Shown here: positions 7,025-17,020 of the stretch, one piece after another
Position numbering within the stretch: the first letter of the stretch is position 1
Layout of the letters: the number at the start of each line of letters is the position of its first letter
Origin: Amycolatopsis pittospori
GTDB taxonomy: Bacteria; Actinomycetota; Actinomycetes; Mycobacteriales; Pseudonocardiaceae
Assembly (NCBI RefSeq): GCF_013870525.1
Contig: NZ_JACBXD010000014.1
Span: forward strand, 1-64,000
Length of the DNA: 64,000 nt
Direction of reading: 5' to 3'
The notes under the pieces: model-generated
What the model was told of the DNA's origin: nothing
The model's input: the letters and a program-made list of their open reading frames with translations, nothing else
Database searches by the model: none
Position numbers and translations under genes: made by a program

Positions 7025-8488
7025 GTGCATGAGGATTTCGAGCGCTGCGTACGGGCGGTACAGGCGAAGGACGACCGTTTCGACGGCTGGTTCTTCACCG
7101 CCGTCGTGACGACACGGATCTATTGCCGGGCCAGCTGTCCGGTCGTTCCCCCCAAACCGGAGAACATGACGTTCTATCCGAGCGCGGCGGCCGCCCAGGA
7201 GGCCGGTTTCCGCGCCTGCAAACGGTGCCGTCCGGACGCCAGCCCCGGATCGCCGCAGTGGAACGAGCGCGCGGACCTGGTGGCCAGGGCGATGCGGCTG
7301 ATCGCCGACGGCGTCGTCGACACCGACGGCGTGAGCGGCCTCGCGGCGCGCCTCGGTTACAGCGTCCGGCAGGTGGAGCGGCATGTACGTGCCGAACTCG
7401 GCGCGGGTCCGCTGAGCCTCGCCAGGGCGCAGCGCGCGCAGACGGCGCGCCTGCTGATCGAGACGACGAGCCTGTCGATGATCGACGTGGCGCTGGCCTC
7501 CGGATTCGGCAGCGTCCGGACCTTCAACGACACCGTCCGCGAGGTCTTCGCGCTGTCTCCGACGGAACTGCGCGCACGAGTCCGTACCGCGCCGGCCGTC
7601 GCTCCCGGGACGTTGTCGCTGCGCCTGCCGTACCGCAAGCCGCTGTTCCCGGACAACCTGTTCGGGCATCTCGTCGCGACCGGCGTCCCCGGCGTCGAGG
7701 AATGGCGTGACGGCGCCTATCGGCGCACCTTGCGGCTTCCACACGGCCCCGCCGTCGTCGCGCTCAAACCCGAGGACGGCTTCATCGGTTGCCGGCTCAC
7801 GCTGTCGGACCTGCGGGATCTCTCGACCGCGATCAGCCGCTGCCGTCGCCTGCTGGATCTCGACGCCGACCCGGTCGCCGTCGACGATCTCCTGGCCGCG
7901 GACCCGATGCTCGCGCCGATGGTGGCCGCCGCGCCCGGTCGCCGCGTGCCCCGGACCGTCGACGGCGACGAGTTCGCCGTTCGCGCGGTGCTCGGGCAGC
8001 AGGTCTCCACCGCGGCCGCCCGCACCCACGCGGCCAGACTGGTCCTCGCGCACGGCGAGCCGGTCGACGACCCCGACGGCGGCCTTACCCACGTCTTCCC
8101 GGACGCCGCCGCCCTCGCGGACCTCGACCCGGAAAGCCTCGCGATGCCGCAGAGCCGCAAGCGGACTCTGCTCGGGCTCATCGCCGAACTGACCGAGGGC
8201 GACCTGGATCTCGGAGCGGGCAGTGACTGGCAGCGGGCGCGGGAGCGGTTGAACGCGTTGCCCGGCTTCGGCCCCTGGACCGTCGAAAGCATCGCGATGC
8301 GCTCGCTCGGCGACCCGGACGCGTTCCTGCCGACCGATCTCGGCGTCAAGGTCGCGGCGAAGGAGTACGGGCTGAGCCCGGCCGCACTCAGCGAACACGG
8401 CGAACGCTGGCGCCCATGGCGCGCTTACGCCGTCCAACACCTCTGGGCGACCGGGGACCACCCGATCAACCGGCTGCCCGCCGCCTGA
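7025..8488 (+). CDS. alkA: Ada-AlkA fusion: methyl-phosphotriester sensor and 3-methyladenine DNA glycosylase
   Basis: A 487-residue fusion. Residues 1-80 are the Ada zinc domain with C34, C38, C65 and C68, matching E. coli Ada C38/C42/C69/C72; C34 would accept methyl groups from DNA phosphotriesters. Residues 85-185 are an AraC-type helix-turn-helix pair. The rest is an AlkA glycosylase with the helix-hairpin-helix LPGFGPWTVES and the catalytic aspartate in LPTDLGV. It removes alkylated bases and likely activates its own regulon when methylated, as known for AdaA-AlkA of M. tuberculosis. Ogt follows 16 bp downstream, so one mRNA probably covers direct reversal and base excision. Confidence 0.92.
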   Translation: MHEDFERCVRAVQAKDDRFDGWFFTAVVTTRIYCRASCPVVPPKPENMTFYPSAAAAQEAGFRACKRCRPDASPGSPQWNERADLVARAMRLIADGVVDTDGVSGLAARLGYSVRQVERHVRAELGAGPLSLARAQRAQTARLLIETTSLSMIDVALASGFGSVRTFNDTVREVFALSPTELRARVRTAPAVAPGTLSLRLPYRKPLFPDNLFGHLVATGVPGVEEWRDGAYRRTLRLPHGPAVVALKPEDGFIGCRLTLSDLRDLSTAISRCRRLLDLDADPVAVDDLLAADPMLAPMVAAAPGRRVPRTVDGDEFAVRAVLGQQVSTAAARTHAARLVLAHGEPVDDPDGGLTHVFPDAAALADLDPESLAMPQSRKRTLLGLIAELTEGDLDLGAGSDWQRARERLNALPGFGPWTVESIAMRSLGDPDAFLPTDLGVKVAAKEYGLSPAALSEHGERWRPWRAYAVQHLWATGDHPINRLPAA

Positions 8489-8504
8489 TTTTCCGAGGAG
8501 CACC

Positions 8505-8996
8505 ATGCGCACGCACACCGTCATCGACAGCCCGTACGGCCCGCTGACCCTGGTCGCGGAGGAACAAAGCCTCTGCGGCCTGTACATGGTCGAGCAGCGC
8601 CACCGTCCGGCCGAGGAGACCTTCGGTCATCCTGACCCGGGCGCGCCGATCTTCGTGGAGACCGAGCGACAGCTGAAGGAGTACTTCGCCGGTCAACGCA
8701 AGGACTTCGATCTTCCCCTGAGCTTCGCCGGCACCGATTTCCAGCGCATGGTCTGGAAGGGCCTCTGCGAGATCCCATATGGCGAGACGGTCTCCTACGG
8801 TCAGCTCGCCGACCGGCTCGGACGGCCCACCGCGTCGCGCGCGGTCGGGCTCGCCAACGGCAAGAATCCGATGGGGATCATCGTGCCGTGTCATCGCGTC
8901 GTCGGCGCGACCGGCGATCTCACCGGCTACGGCGGTGGTATCGAACGGAAGCGGCAGCTGCTCGACTTCGAACGGGAGGGCGCCACACTGTTCTGA
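8505..8996 (+). CDS. ogt: Methylated-DNA-protein-cysteine methyltransferase
   Basis: A 163-residue suicide repair protein. The active site PCHRV places the acceptor cysteine at residue 129; the recognition helix reads TASRAVGLANGKNP just before it. It transfers methyl groups from O6-methylguanine to itself. The preceding GAGGAGCACC is a good ribosome site for ATG 8505. It follows alkA by 16 bp and is surely cotranscribed. With the Ada-AlkA protein it makes a complete alkylation-response pair, equivalent to AdaB of mycobacteria. Confidence 0.93.
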   Translation: MRTHTVIDSPYGPLTLVAEEQSLCGLYMVEQRHRPAEETFGHPDPGAPIFVETERQLKEYFAGQRKDFDLPLSFAGTDFQRMVWKGLCEIPYGETVSYGQLADRLGRPTASRAVGLANGKNPMGIIVPCHRVVGATGDLTGYGGGIERKRQLLDFEREGATLF

Positions 8997-9068
8997 GGTG
9001 TGACGCGGGTGTCAACACACCGGCCCGGGGCAGCGCGACGCGAGCGCGGATGGAAGGATCTCCAGACT

Positions 9069-9332
9069 GTGAAGACCTTCGATGAGCTGTTCGCCGAGCT
9101 TGCCGACCGCGCGGTGACGCGCCCCGACGGTTCCGGCACCGTCGCCGCGCTGGACGCGGGAACGCACGCGCAGGGCAAGAAGGTGCTCGAAGAGGCGGGC
9201 GAGGTATGGATCGCCGCCGAGCACGAATCCGACGACAGGCTCGCGGAGGAGATCTCACAGCTGCTGTACCGGGTGCAGGTGCTCATGCTCGGCCGTGGAC
9301 TGTCGACAGAGGACGTGTACCGGTACCTGTGA
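9069..9332 (+). CDS. hisE: Phosphoribosyl-ATP pyrophosphatase
   Basis: An 87-residue enzyme for the second step of histidine synthesis. The helical MazG-type fold is visible with [17 protein letters not shown] (metal-binding glutamates) and [16 protein letters not shown] 9069 is chosen because the protein begins [14 protein letters not shown], as in actinobacterial homologues, and GGAAGG lies upstream; a longer frame from 9000 is not conserved-looking. hisG follows after 32 bp. In mycobacteria hisE and hisG are also adjacent and near this locus. Confidence 0.93.
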   Translation: MKTFDELFAELADRAVTRPDGSGTVAALDAGTHAQGKKVLEEAGEVWIAAEHESDDRLAEEISQLLYRVQVLMLGRGLSTEDVYRYL

Positions 9333-9364
9333 CGCGTTCGCGTCCGGAGAACCAAGGAGAAGCA

Positions 9365-10210
9365 ATGCTGCGTGTCGCCGTGCCGAACAAGGGAGCCCTC
9401 GCCGCCGCCGCGTCGGAGATGCTCGGAGAGGCCGGCTACCGCAAGCGACATGAGGCCCGCGACCTGACCGTGCTGGACACGATCAACGAGGTCGAGTTCT
9501 TCTTCCTGCGCCCCAAGGACATCGCGATCTACGTCGGGTCCGGCGAGCTGGATCTCGGCATCACCGGCCGCGACCTCGCGCTCGACTCCGGCGCCCCCGT
9601 CGAGGAGATCCTCGGCCTCGGCTTCGGCGGTTCCACATTCCGGTACGCCGCCCCGGCGGGCAAGGACTGGAAGGCCGAAGACCTGCAGGGAAAGCGGCTC
9701 GCGACGTCGTACCCGAGGCTCGTGAGGGAGAACCTGAAGCAGCACGGGGTGGAGGCGGAGGTCATCCGCCTCGACGGCGCCGTCGAGATCTCGATCCAGC
9801 TCGGGGTGGCCGACGCCATCGCCGACGTCGTCGAATCCGGACGTTCGCTGCGCCAGCACAACCTCGTGGCCTTCGGTGACCCGATCTGCGTGTCGGAAGC
9901 GGTGCTGCTGCAGCGGGCCGGTACCGAACACACCCGGCCCAAGGACCAGCTGAAGGCGCGGCTGCAGGGCGTCGTCTTCGCCCAGCACTACATGATGCTG
10001 GACTACGACTGCCCGCGTTCGCTCATGGAAGCGGCCATCGCGATCACACCGGGCCTCGAATCGCCGACCGTCGCGCCGCTCGCGGACGACGACTGGGTGG
10101 CCGTGCGGGCGATGGTGCCGCGCAAGGAGGTCAACCGGATCATGGACGAACTCGCCGAGACCGGCGCGAAGGCCGTTCTTGCTTCGGACATCCGGGCCTG
10201 CCGGCTCTAG
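9365..10210 (+). CDS. hisG: ATP phosphoribosyltransferase (long, HisG-L form)
   Basis: A 281-residue enzyme catalysing the first, feedback-inhibited step of histidine synthesis (ATP plus PRPP). It begins [12 protein letters not shown], the PRPP-binding region includes [20 protein letters not shown], and the C-terminal 80 residues form the regulatory ACT-like domain of the long form. AAGGAGAAGCA gives a strong ribosome site for ATG 9365. It is the last gene of the rightward block and ends at a convergent gap filled by a large fold-back repeat. Confidence 0.94.
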   Translation: MLRVAVPNKGALAAAASEMLGEAGYRKRHEARDLTVLDTINEVEFFFLRPKDIAIYVGSGELDLGITGRDLALDSGAPVEEILGLGFGGSTFRYAAPAGKDWKAEDLQGKRLATSYPRLVRENLKQHGVEAEVIRLDGAVEISIQLGVADAIADVVESGRSLRQHNLVAFGDPICVSEAVLLQRAGTEHTRPKDQLKARLQGVVFAQHYMMLDYDCPRSLMEAAIAITPGLESPTVAPLADDDWVAVRAMVPRKEVNRIMDELAETGAKAVLASDIRACRL

Positions 10211-10472
10211 CCTGTCGCGCGTGAGACCACCTGGACCGAATCGCCGTTTCGCGTGACTGCCAGGACGGCACGCGTGATCCGACGGACGACACACGTGATT
10301 GGGCGGACGGCACACGCGCGGCAGGTTGCCGCCATGCGCCGTCCGTCCGATCACGCATGCCGTCTTTCCTGACACATGTGCCGTCCCTCTGGACACGCGA
10401 AACCGCCATTTGCGCACCGGTAAGGAGGGACCGAAGACCCAGGTGGCTCCAACGAGCCAAAACACTCACGAC
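10211..10472. repeat. Fold-back element of 21-bp units, copy 1 (hisG-parA gap)
   Basis: Three 21-bp units in direct order (10253-10273, 10274-10294, 10295-10315; each begins GTGA and carries GACGG-NCAC) are followed by a small stem (GCGGCA 10318-10323, TGCCGC 10327-10332) and three inverted units (10334-10354, 10355-10375, 10376-10396). TTTCGC (10247) and GCGAAA (10397) bracket the whole. An outer pair, CCACCTGG (10227) and CCAGGTGG (10439), extends it, and CACTCACGAC ends it near 10472. The gap holds no gene. It would fold into one long hairpin. Confidence 0.75.
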
Positions 10473-10481
10473 CCCAAGGCT

Positions 10482-11417
10482 CTACCGAGGCCGGTTCGGC
10501 TTCTTCGGCATGAGGTCGTAGAGCTTCTTCCGTGCCCCGTTGTCGTTCGCGCTGCGCGTCACCGAGACCTCGGTGATGAAGTCTTCGAAGACGAAGTCCT
10601 CGTCCGCGGGCACGATCGCCGGCGCCGGATGGTTCCGCAGGTATCCGTCCAGCGTCTCCGCGATCTCCCGGAACGACAGCGCCTGCAGCGTTTCCGGCGC
10701 GTAGGTCGTCACCGGGACGCCGTGCGCGGCGGCCTCGTTCATGACCACACCGAGCGGGACGTGCGAGAGCATCGGGATGCCGAACGTGTACAACTCCTGC
10801 AAAGCCGCAGCCGCGTAATGCGAGATCGGGCGGCGGTACAGCCCCGGCACGATCCCGTAGTAGGCGATCGGGGGACGGCCGACGGTCTGTTCGACGTAAC
10901 GCACCTGGTCCGAAAGCAGGCGCAGCGCCCGGATGCTGGTCCGGTCCGGCTGCACCGGCACGAGAATCCCGTGCGACGCGGCCAGCGCGTTGTTGGTCAG
11001 CACGTCGAGCGCGGGCGGGCAGTCGATGATGATGTGGTCGTAGTTCGCGAACTGGATGACCCTGGCCAGCTGCCAGCCCGGTACGCGGAACTGGTCGAGC
11101 CGCCGGATCAGGTCGAACATGCCTGGGGACGTGGGGATCACGTCGAACGCGCCGCCGCGCCCGAGGTTGCTGCGCGGATGCCGTACGGCGAGTTCCTCGA
11201 TCGGGCCCTTCCATACCTTGGTCAGGGCTTTCGCCAGGCTGGGCATATCCGGGGCGACCTCGTCCAGGCCGAGGAGTTCGGTGGTCGCGTGGCCCTGTGG
11301 GTCGAGGTCGATCAGCAGCACCCGGCGGCCGCGTTCGGCCAATGCGGCCGCCGCGCCCACGCTGAGTGAGGTCTTGCCGACCCCGCCTTTCTGGTTGACC
11401 ACCGAGGTGATCTGCAT
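10482..11417 (-). CDS. ParA/Soj-like chromosome-partitioning ATPase
   Basis: A 311-residue deviant Walker ATPase. It begins MQITSVVNQKGGVGKTSLS, with the signature KGGVGKT; LLIDLDPQGHAT is the A' motif and IIIDCPPALDVLTNNAL the Walker B. No parB or parS-like array is next to it, so it is an orphan ParA whose cargo is unknown. GGGAGCG precedes ATG 11417, and AGGCTA at 11451-11456 (TAGCCT on the coding strand) may be its -10 box. It converges on hisG across the fold-back repeat. Confidence 0.87.
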   Translation of the reverse strand: MQITSVVNQKGGVGKTSLSVGAAAALAERGRRVLLIDLDPQGHATTELLGLDEVAPDMPSLAKALTKVWKGPIEELAVRHPRSNLGRGGAFDVIPTSPGMFDLIRRLDQFRVPGWQLARVIQFANYDHIIIDCPPALDVLTNNALAASHGILVPVQPDRTSIRALRLLSDQVRYVEQTVGRPPIAYYGIVPGLYRRPISHYAAAALQELYTFGIPMLSHVPLGVVMNEAAAHGVPVTTYAPETLQALSFREIAETLDGYLRNHPAPAIVPADEDFVFEDFITEVSVTRSANDNGARKKLYDLMPKKPNRPR

Positions 11418-11484
11418 GCCGAAGCGCTCCCTGCGTCTGTTGTTCCGGGAAGGCTATTGGAAACACGCCGAGAATGCGCGTCTA

Positions 11485-12270
11485 TCAGCCCGCCTGTCGC
11501 GGCCGCACCAGGAGGGCCTGCGCCCCGGAGGCGATCGGCCCGGACGTGTCGTGCAGCGTGGTCGTCGCGGTGCCGACGCCGTGCGGGCCGACCAGGGTGG
11601 CCGCGTCGACGCCGATCCAGTCGCCCAGTGGCGGGCGGCGCAGGTGCACCGTCAGCTCGGAATTGATGAACCACCACTCGCGCGGGTCGAGGAAGTTCGA
11701 GATCCCGTTGCCGGAGTCCGCCAGGACGAACAGCCGCTGCAGCGCGCTCGGCTTCTCACCATCGACGAGCGCGACGCGTTGACGGCCCCAAACCGTCGCG
11801 GGACCGGGTTCGTCGAGCGCGCCCTTGACCCGCCGCCACTCGACGGCGTCCAGGTATCCGCCGTGCCAGCCTTCCGGCCAGCGCGACGTCGGCAGGCCGT
11901 CCGGCGAGGGCAGCGCGGGACCTTCGGCGGTCGCCACCGCCGTGGTGTCCGAGGTGGCGATCCGCCATGCGGACGCCCTCGCGACGACGCGCTCGCCGTG
12001 CGCGAGTTCGGCCTCCAGCCATTCGACCGACCGGCCCGGTCGTTCCACCCACGCCCGCACCGAAAGCTCCTTCAGCGGGGCCGGGCCGAGGATCTCGATC
12101 GTCACCCGCGCGAGCTGGCTCGCGTGCGGCGCTTCGACCTCTTCGAGCGCGCGGACCAGCAACGCCGAGGGCGGCCCGAAGTGCTGTGCGTCCGGGGTCC
12201 ACGGGCCCGCGGTGTGCTCGGTCGGGAGGAACCTTCCCTCACCGGCAGGAACGTAGAAGGCTTCTGTCAC
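11485..12270 (-). CDS. Thioesterase-like double hotdog protein
   Basis: About 261 residues with two hotdog-like halves, similar to the acyl-CoA thioesterase (TesB-like) superfamily. The N-terminal half has TAGPWTPDAQHFGPPSALLV, where family members bind the acyl thioester; the C-terminal half has the repeated pattern WWFINSELTVHLRRPP. GTG 12270 is chosen because it begins VTEAFYVPAGEGRFLPTEHT and clears the stop of the upstream nuclease gene (12281) by 10 bp; a longer frame would overlap it. Substrate unknown. Probably cotranscribed with the RecB-like gene. Confidence 0.75.
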   Translation of the reverse strand: MTEAFYVPAGEGRFLPTEHTAGPWTPDAQHFGPPSALLVRALEEVEAPHASQLARVTIEILGPAPLKELSVRAWVERPGRSVEWLEAELAHGERVVARASAWRIATSDTTAVATAEGPALPSPDGLPTSRWPEGWHGGYLDAVEWRRVKGALDEPGPATVWGRQRVALVDGEKPSALQRLFVLADSGNGISNFLDPREWWFINSELTVHLRRPPLGDWIGVDAATLVGPHGVGTATTTLHDTSGPIASGAQALLVRPRQAG

Positions 12271-12280
12271 ACCGGACACC

Positions 12281-13174
12281 CTAATCCGCTCGGTCCAAAA
12301 CGGACTCTTCACCGGGATCGGGTTCGGGCCAGCCGGGATAGGGCGGGGGAGTCCCGCCGTACTGCGGGCAGACCGCCTGGTGATCGCACCACGCGCACAG
12401 TTTGCTCGGATTGGGCCGGAAATCGCCGGTCTTGCCCGCCTTGAGGATCGCCTGCCAGATGGCCTCCAGCGTGCGCTCGAACCGGATCAGCTCGGCCTCG
12501 TCCGGGGTGTACGCCAGGGACTGGCCATCGGTGAGGTACATCAGTTTCAGCTGGCGCGGCACCACGCCGCGCAGCCGCCACAGCACCACGGCGTAGAACT
12601 TCATCTGGAACATCGCCTTGGCCTCGCCGATCTCGCGAGGCGCGGCGCCGGTCTTGTAGTCGACGACGCGGATCTCGCCGGTCGGCGCGACGTCCAGCCT
12701 GTCGACGTAGCCCCGCAGCAGGACTCCGGAGCCCAGTTCGATCTCGACGTGCAGTTCGCACGCCTCCGGCTCCAGCCGACGCGGGTCTTCGAGCCCGAAG
12801 TAGGTATCGACGAGTTGCTCCGCGGAGGAGAGCCATGAGGTGACGGCCTCGGGGTCGTCCTGATCGAACAGCTCGATCCACTCCGGACGTTCCGCGGACA
12901 GCTCCTCCCACGCCGGCGCGAGCAGTTCCTTGGCCTGCGGGGGAGTGCGATCGGCCTGCGGAAGGGAGAACAGGCGCTCCAGCACCGAGTGCACCAGTGT
13001 GCCGCGCAGCTGGGCCTTCGTCGGGATCTCGGGCAGTCTGTCGACCGCGCGGAAGCGGTAGAGCAGCGGGCACTGCTTGAAGTCGCTGGCACGCGACGGG
13101 GACAGGGCCGGCCGACGGCGCGGGGTTTCGGCGCCGGGCGGCGGATCGGCGGTGACCGTGTCGGTGTCGGGCAT
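12281..13174 (-). CDS. RecB-like (PD-D/E-XK) nuclease with Fe-S-type cysteines (Rv2119-like)
   Basis: About 297 residues. LSPSRASDFKQCPLLYRFR at the start and CAWCDHQAVCP near the end supply four cysteines spaced as in AddB/Cas4-type iron-sulfur nucleases. The catalytic core is visible as GYVDRLDV and RVVDYKTG (the D-x-K pair). ATG 13174 is preceded by TACCCT and 6 nt, so the transcript is probably leaderless; a longer in-frame start is less likely. The orthologue Rv2119 lies in the matching place in M. tuberculosis. It is likely a DNA exonuclease; its pathway is not known. Confidence 0.86.
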   Translation of the reverse strand: MPDTDTVTADPPPGAETPRRRPALSPSRASDFKQCPLLYRFRAVDRLPEIPTKAQLRGTLVHSVLERLFSLPQADRTPPQAKELLAPAWEELSAERPEWIELFDQDDPEAVTSWLSSAEQLVDTYFGLEDPRRLEPEACELHVEIELGSGVLLRGYVDRLDVAPTGEIRVVDYKTGAAPREIGEAKAMFQMKFYAVVLWRLRGVVPRQLKLMYLTDGQSLAYTPDEAELIRFERTLEAIWQAILKAGKTGDFRPNPSKLCAWCDHQAVCPQYGGTPPPYPGWPEPDPGEESVLDRAD

Positions 13175-13302
13175 GCAGGGAGGGTAGCGCCGGGTACCGA
13201 CAGTTCCTCCACCCTGACGCACCGGAGTGGCATGACCGACACCACTCGGACGGGATGGGCGGGTTACCGGCAGCCCACACCTGGGCATCTACGCTCTGAC
13301 AC

Positions 13303-15337
<2,035 letters not shown>

Positions 15338-15364
15338 AACGGGCGGGACACGCCCGGGCCCACA

Positions 15365-15814
15365 TTACGGAACGCACCATTTTCCGTCACGTTTCTTGAG
15401 CGGGAACGGGGTGTCCTTCTGCCCGCCCGCTCCCTCCACGTGCACGGTCACGGTGGCCGAATCGCCGCCGACCGACGGCGGATCCGGGACGGTCGCGGTC
15501 ACCTTGCCCGCGGCCTCCCACTTCCGTTTCAGCGCGGCCAGATCGGCCGACGACTGCTGGACGCAGGTGAGCTTGCCGAACGCCGTCGCGTCGTGATTCA
15601 CGATGGCGGCGGCGATCGCCTTGCCGACGACCTCGACCGCGGCCACGTCCGGATCCACCGGCACCGGCCGGGAGGAACTCGGCCACGCCGGCGCCGGCGC
15701 GGTGCTGGACGCGGCCGGGTCGGTGCCGGAGGGGGCCACCAGCAGCAGCCCCACCACGACACCCACCACGACCGCGCCGCATCCGGCCAGGATGGCGATC
15801 AGCCTGCTGGACAC
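15365..15814 (-). CDS. Membrane-anchored hypothetical protein with two conserved cysteines
   Basis: About 149 residues: a short N-terminus, one transmembrane helix (residues 4-25), a Ser/Pro/Ala-rich spacer and a small extracytoplasmic domain. That domain contains LTCVQQS and ends WCVP, two cysteines that could pair. The same pattern (AC...WCF) ends the upstream gene, so the two are likely diverged duplicates. GTG 15814 is preferred because it starts 10 bp after the upstream stop with CAGGGA before it; a longer frame overlaps that gene. Function unknown. Confidence 0.65.
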   Translation of the reverse strand: MSSRLIAILAGCGAVVVGVVVGLLLVAPSGTDPAASSTAPAPAWPSSSRPVPVDPDVAAVEVVGKAIAAAIVNHDATAFGKLTCVQQSSADLAALKRKWEAAGKVTATVPDPPSVGGDSATVTVHVEGAGGQKDTPFPLKKRDGKWCVP

Positions 15815-15824
15815 CGTTCCCTGA

Positions 15825-16658
15825 TCAGCGCTTCGCGCCGATGAAGCACCAGAGGTCGGATTCCTTCTTGAAGTTGAGGGAGCCCGTTTCGGTCTTGCCA
15901 CCCGTGGTGGCCGTGATCGGCAGCTTCGCCGTCTCCCCGGTGACCGCCAGGTCCCCGGCCTTCACGATCTTGAGGTCCTTGGCGACCGAGATGTCGTCCT
16001 TGGTGTTCACACTGCGGCAGGCCGACTGGGCGACGACCTTGCCATCGTGGGCGTTGTAGGCGTTGAACACGGCATCCGAGACCTCTTCCGGCGACGCCTT
16101 GCCCAGGGGGGCCGGGCCGGAGCCCTTGGTGCTGGACGTGCTCGGCGAGCTGGACTTGCTCCTGGTCGAAGACGTGGAGGACTTGGGCGCCGACGAAGCC
16201 GAACCCGTCGGAGCCGCGCTGCTGGAGCTGGCCGGCGGAGCGGCGACCGGGTCGTCGTCCCCCGAGTTCAGCGCGATGATGAGGCCGGTGGCGCCACCGA
16301 TCAGCACGACCGCGCCGACCGCGATGCCGATGATCAGGCCGGTCTTCTTTTTCTTCGGCGGCTCGCCATAGCCGCCTTCCTGCGGGTAGGCGTTGTAGCC
16401 GCCCTGCTGCTGCCCGTACGGATCCGGCTGCCCGAACTGCTGCGTCGCGCCGGGATATCCCTGCTGGGGCTGGGGGCCGCTCTGCGGATATCCGCCCTGC
16501 TGGCCGTACGGATCCTGTCCGTACTGACCGGGCTGCTGGCCGTACTGGCCGCCACCGGGGTAGCCCTGCTGCGGCTGGGGGCCGCTCTGCGGGTACCCGC
16601 CCTGCTGGCCGTACGGGTCTTGCCCGTAGCCGCCGGGCTGCTGCGGCGGGTAAGTCAT
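15825..16658 (-). CDS. Surface protein with Gln/Gly/Tyr-rich tail, one membrane helix and a small outer domain
   Basis: A 277-residue protein in three parts. Residues 1-95 are Gln/Gly/Pro/Tyr-rich and disordered, with an exact 25-residue duplication (11-35 and 46-70, beginning YGQDPYGQQ). KKKK at about 101-104 precedes one transmembrane helix (106-128). A Ser/Thr-rich stalk leads to a C-terminal domain with ACRS and WCFI cysteines, DUF4878-like in appearance. Such tails are common in actinobacterial envelope proteins; the role is unknown. It is coupled to the next leftward gene. A second protein of similar build is at 45001. Confidence 0.75.
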   Translation of the reverse strand: MTYPPQQPGGYGQDPYGQQGGYPQSGPQPQQGYPGGGQYGQQPGQYGQDPYGQQGGYPQSGPQPQQGYPGATQQFGQPDPYGQQQGGYNAYPQEGGYGEPPKKKKTGLIIGIAVGAVVLIGGATGLIIALNSGDDDPVAAPPASSSSAAPTGSASSAPKSSTSSTRSKSSSPSTSSTKGSGPAPLGKASPEEVSDAVFNAYNAHDGKVVAQSACRSVNTKDDISVAKDLKIVKAGDLAVTGETAKLPITATTGGKTETGSLNFKKESDLWCFIGAKR

Positions 16659-17020
16659 GACTGGTGCCCCCTAGCTGTTCTGCGGAAATGCTGAATCTGA
16701 GTGCCGGTCCGCCTGCCCGGCGAACGTCGGCCCGATGCTAGCCATCGAGCCGGATCGCCGCTCGATTAGGGCCGAACTGATACCGGGAACCCGTTTGCAC
16801 CAGATGAGGCCCGGGTATCCCGCCGCAGGTCAGGGCAGGTGGACGGAATGTGACCGAGGGAGTGCCGGACCCGGCACCGGGATGGCCCCTTGCGCGGCCG
16901 GAACGTACGTGCTGTCAGGCCATCCGGAACGCGACGCGCCGATCTTGTGATGCGGAAAGGCCTTTTCTTGTCGGTGATCGCCGGTACCGTGGAATGAAAA
17001 GCACTCCGAGGAGGTGCCCG
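16659..17020. promoter_or_regulatory. Divergent intergenic region upstream of mpa
   Basis: A 362-bp gap with no convincing gene. TACCGT at 16985-16990 is a possible -10 box for mpa, giving a leader of about 24 nt that includes CGAGGAGG. No clear -35 box or strong dyad was seen. Control signals for the leftward surface-protein pair must lie in its left half but were not resolved. Confidence 0.3.
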
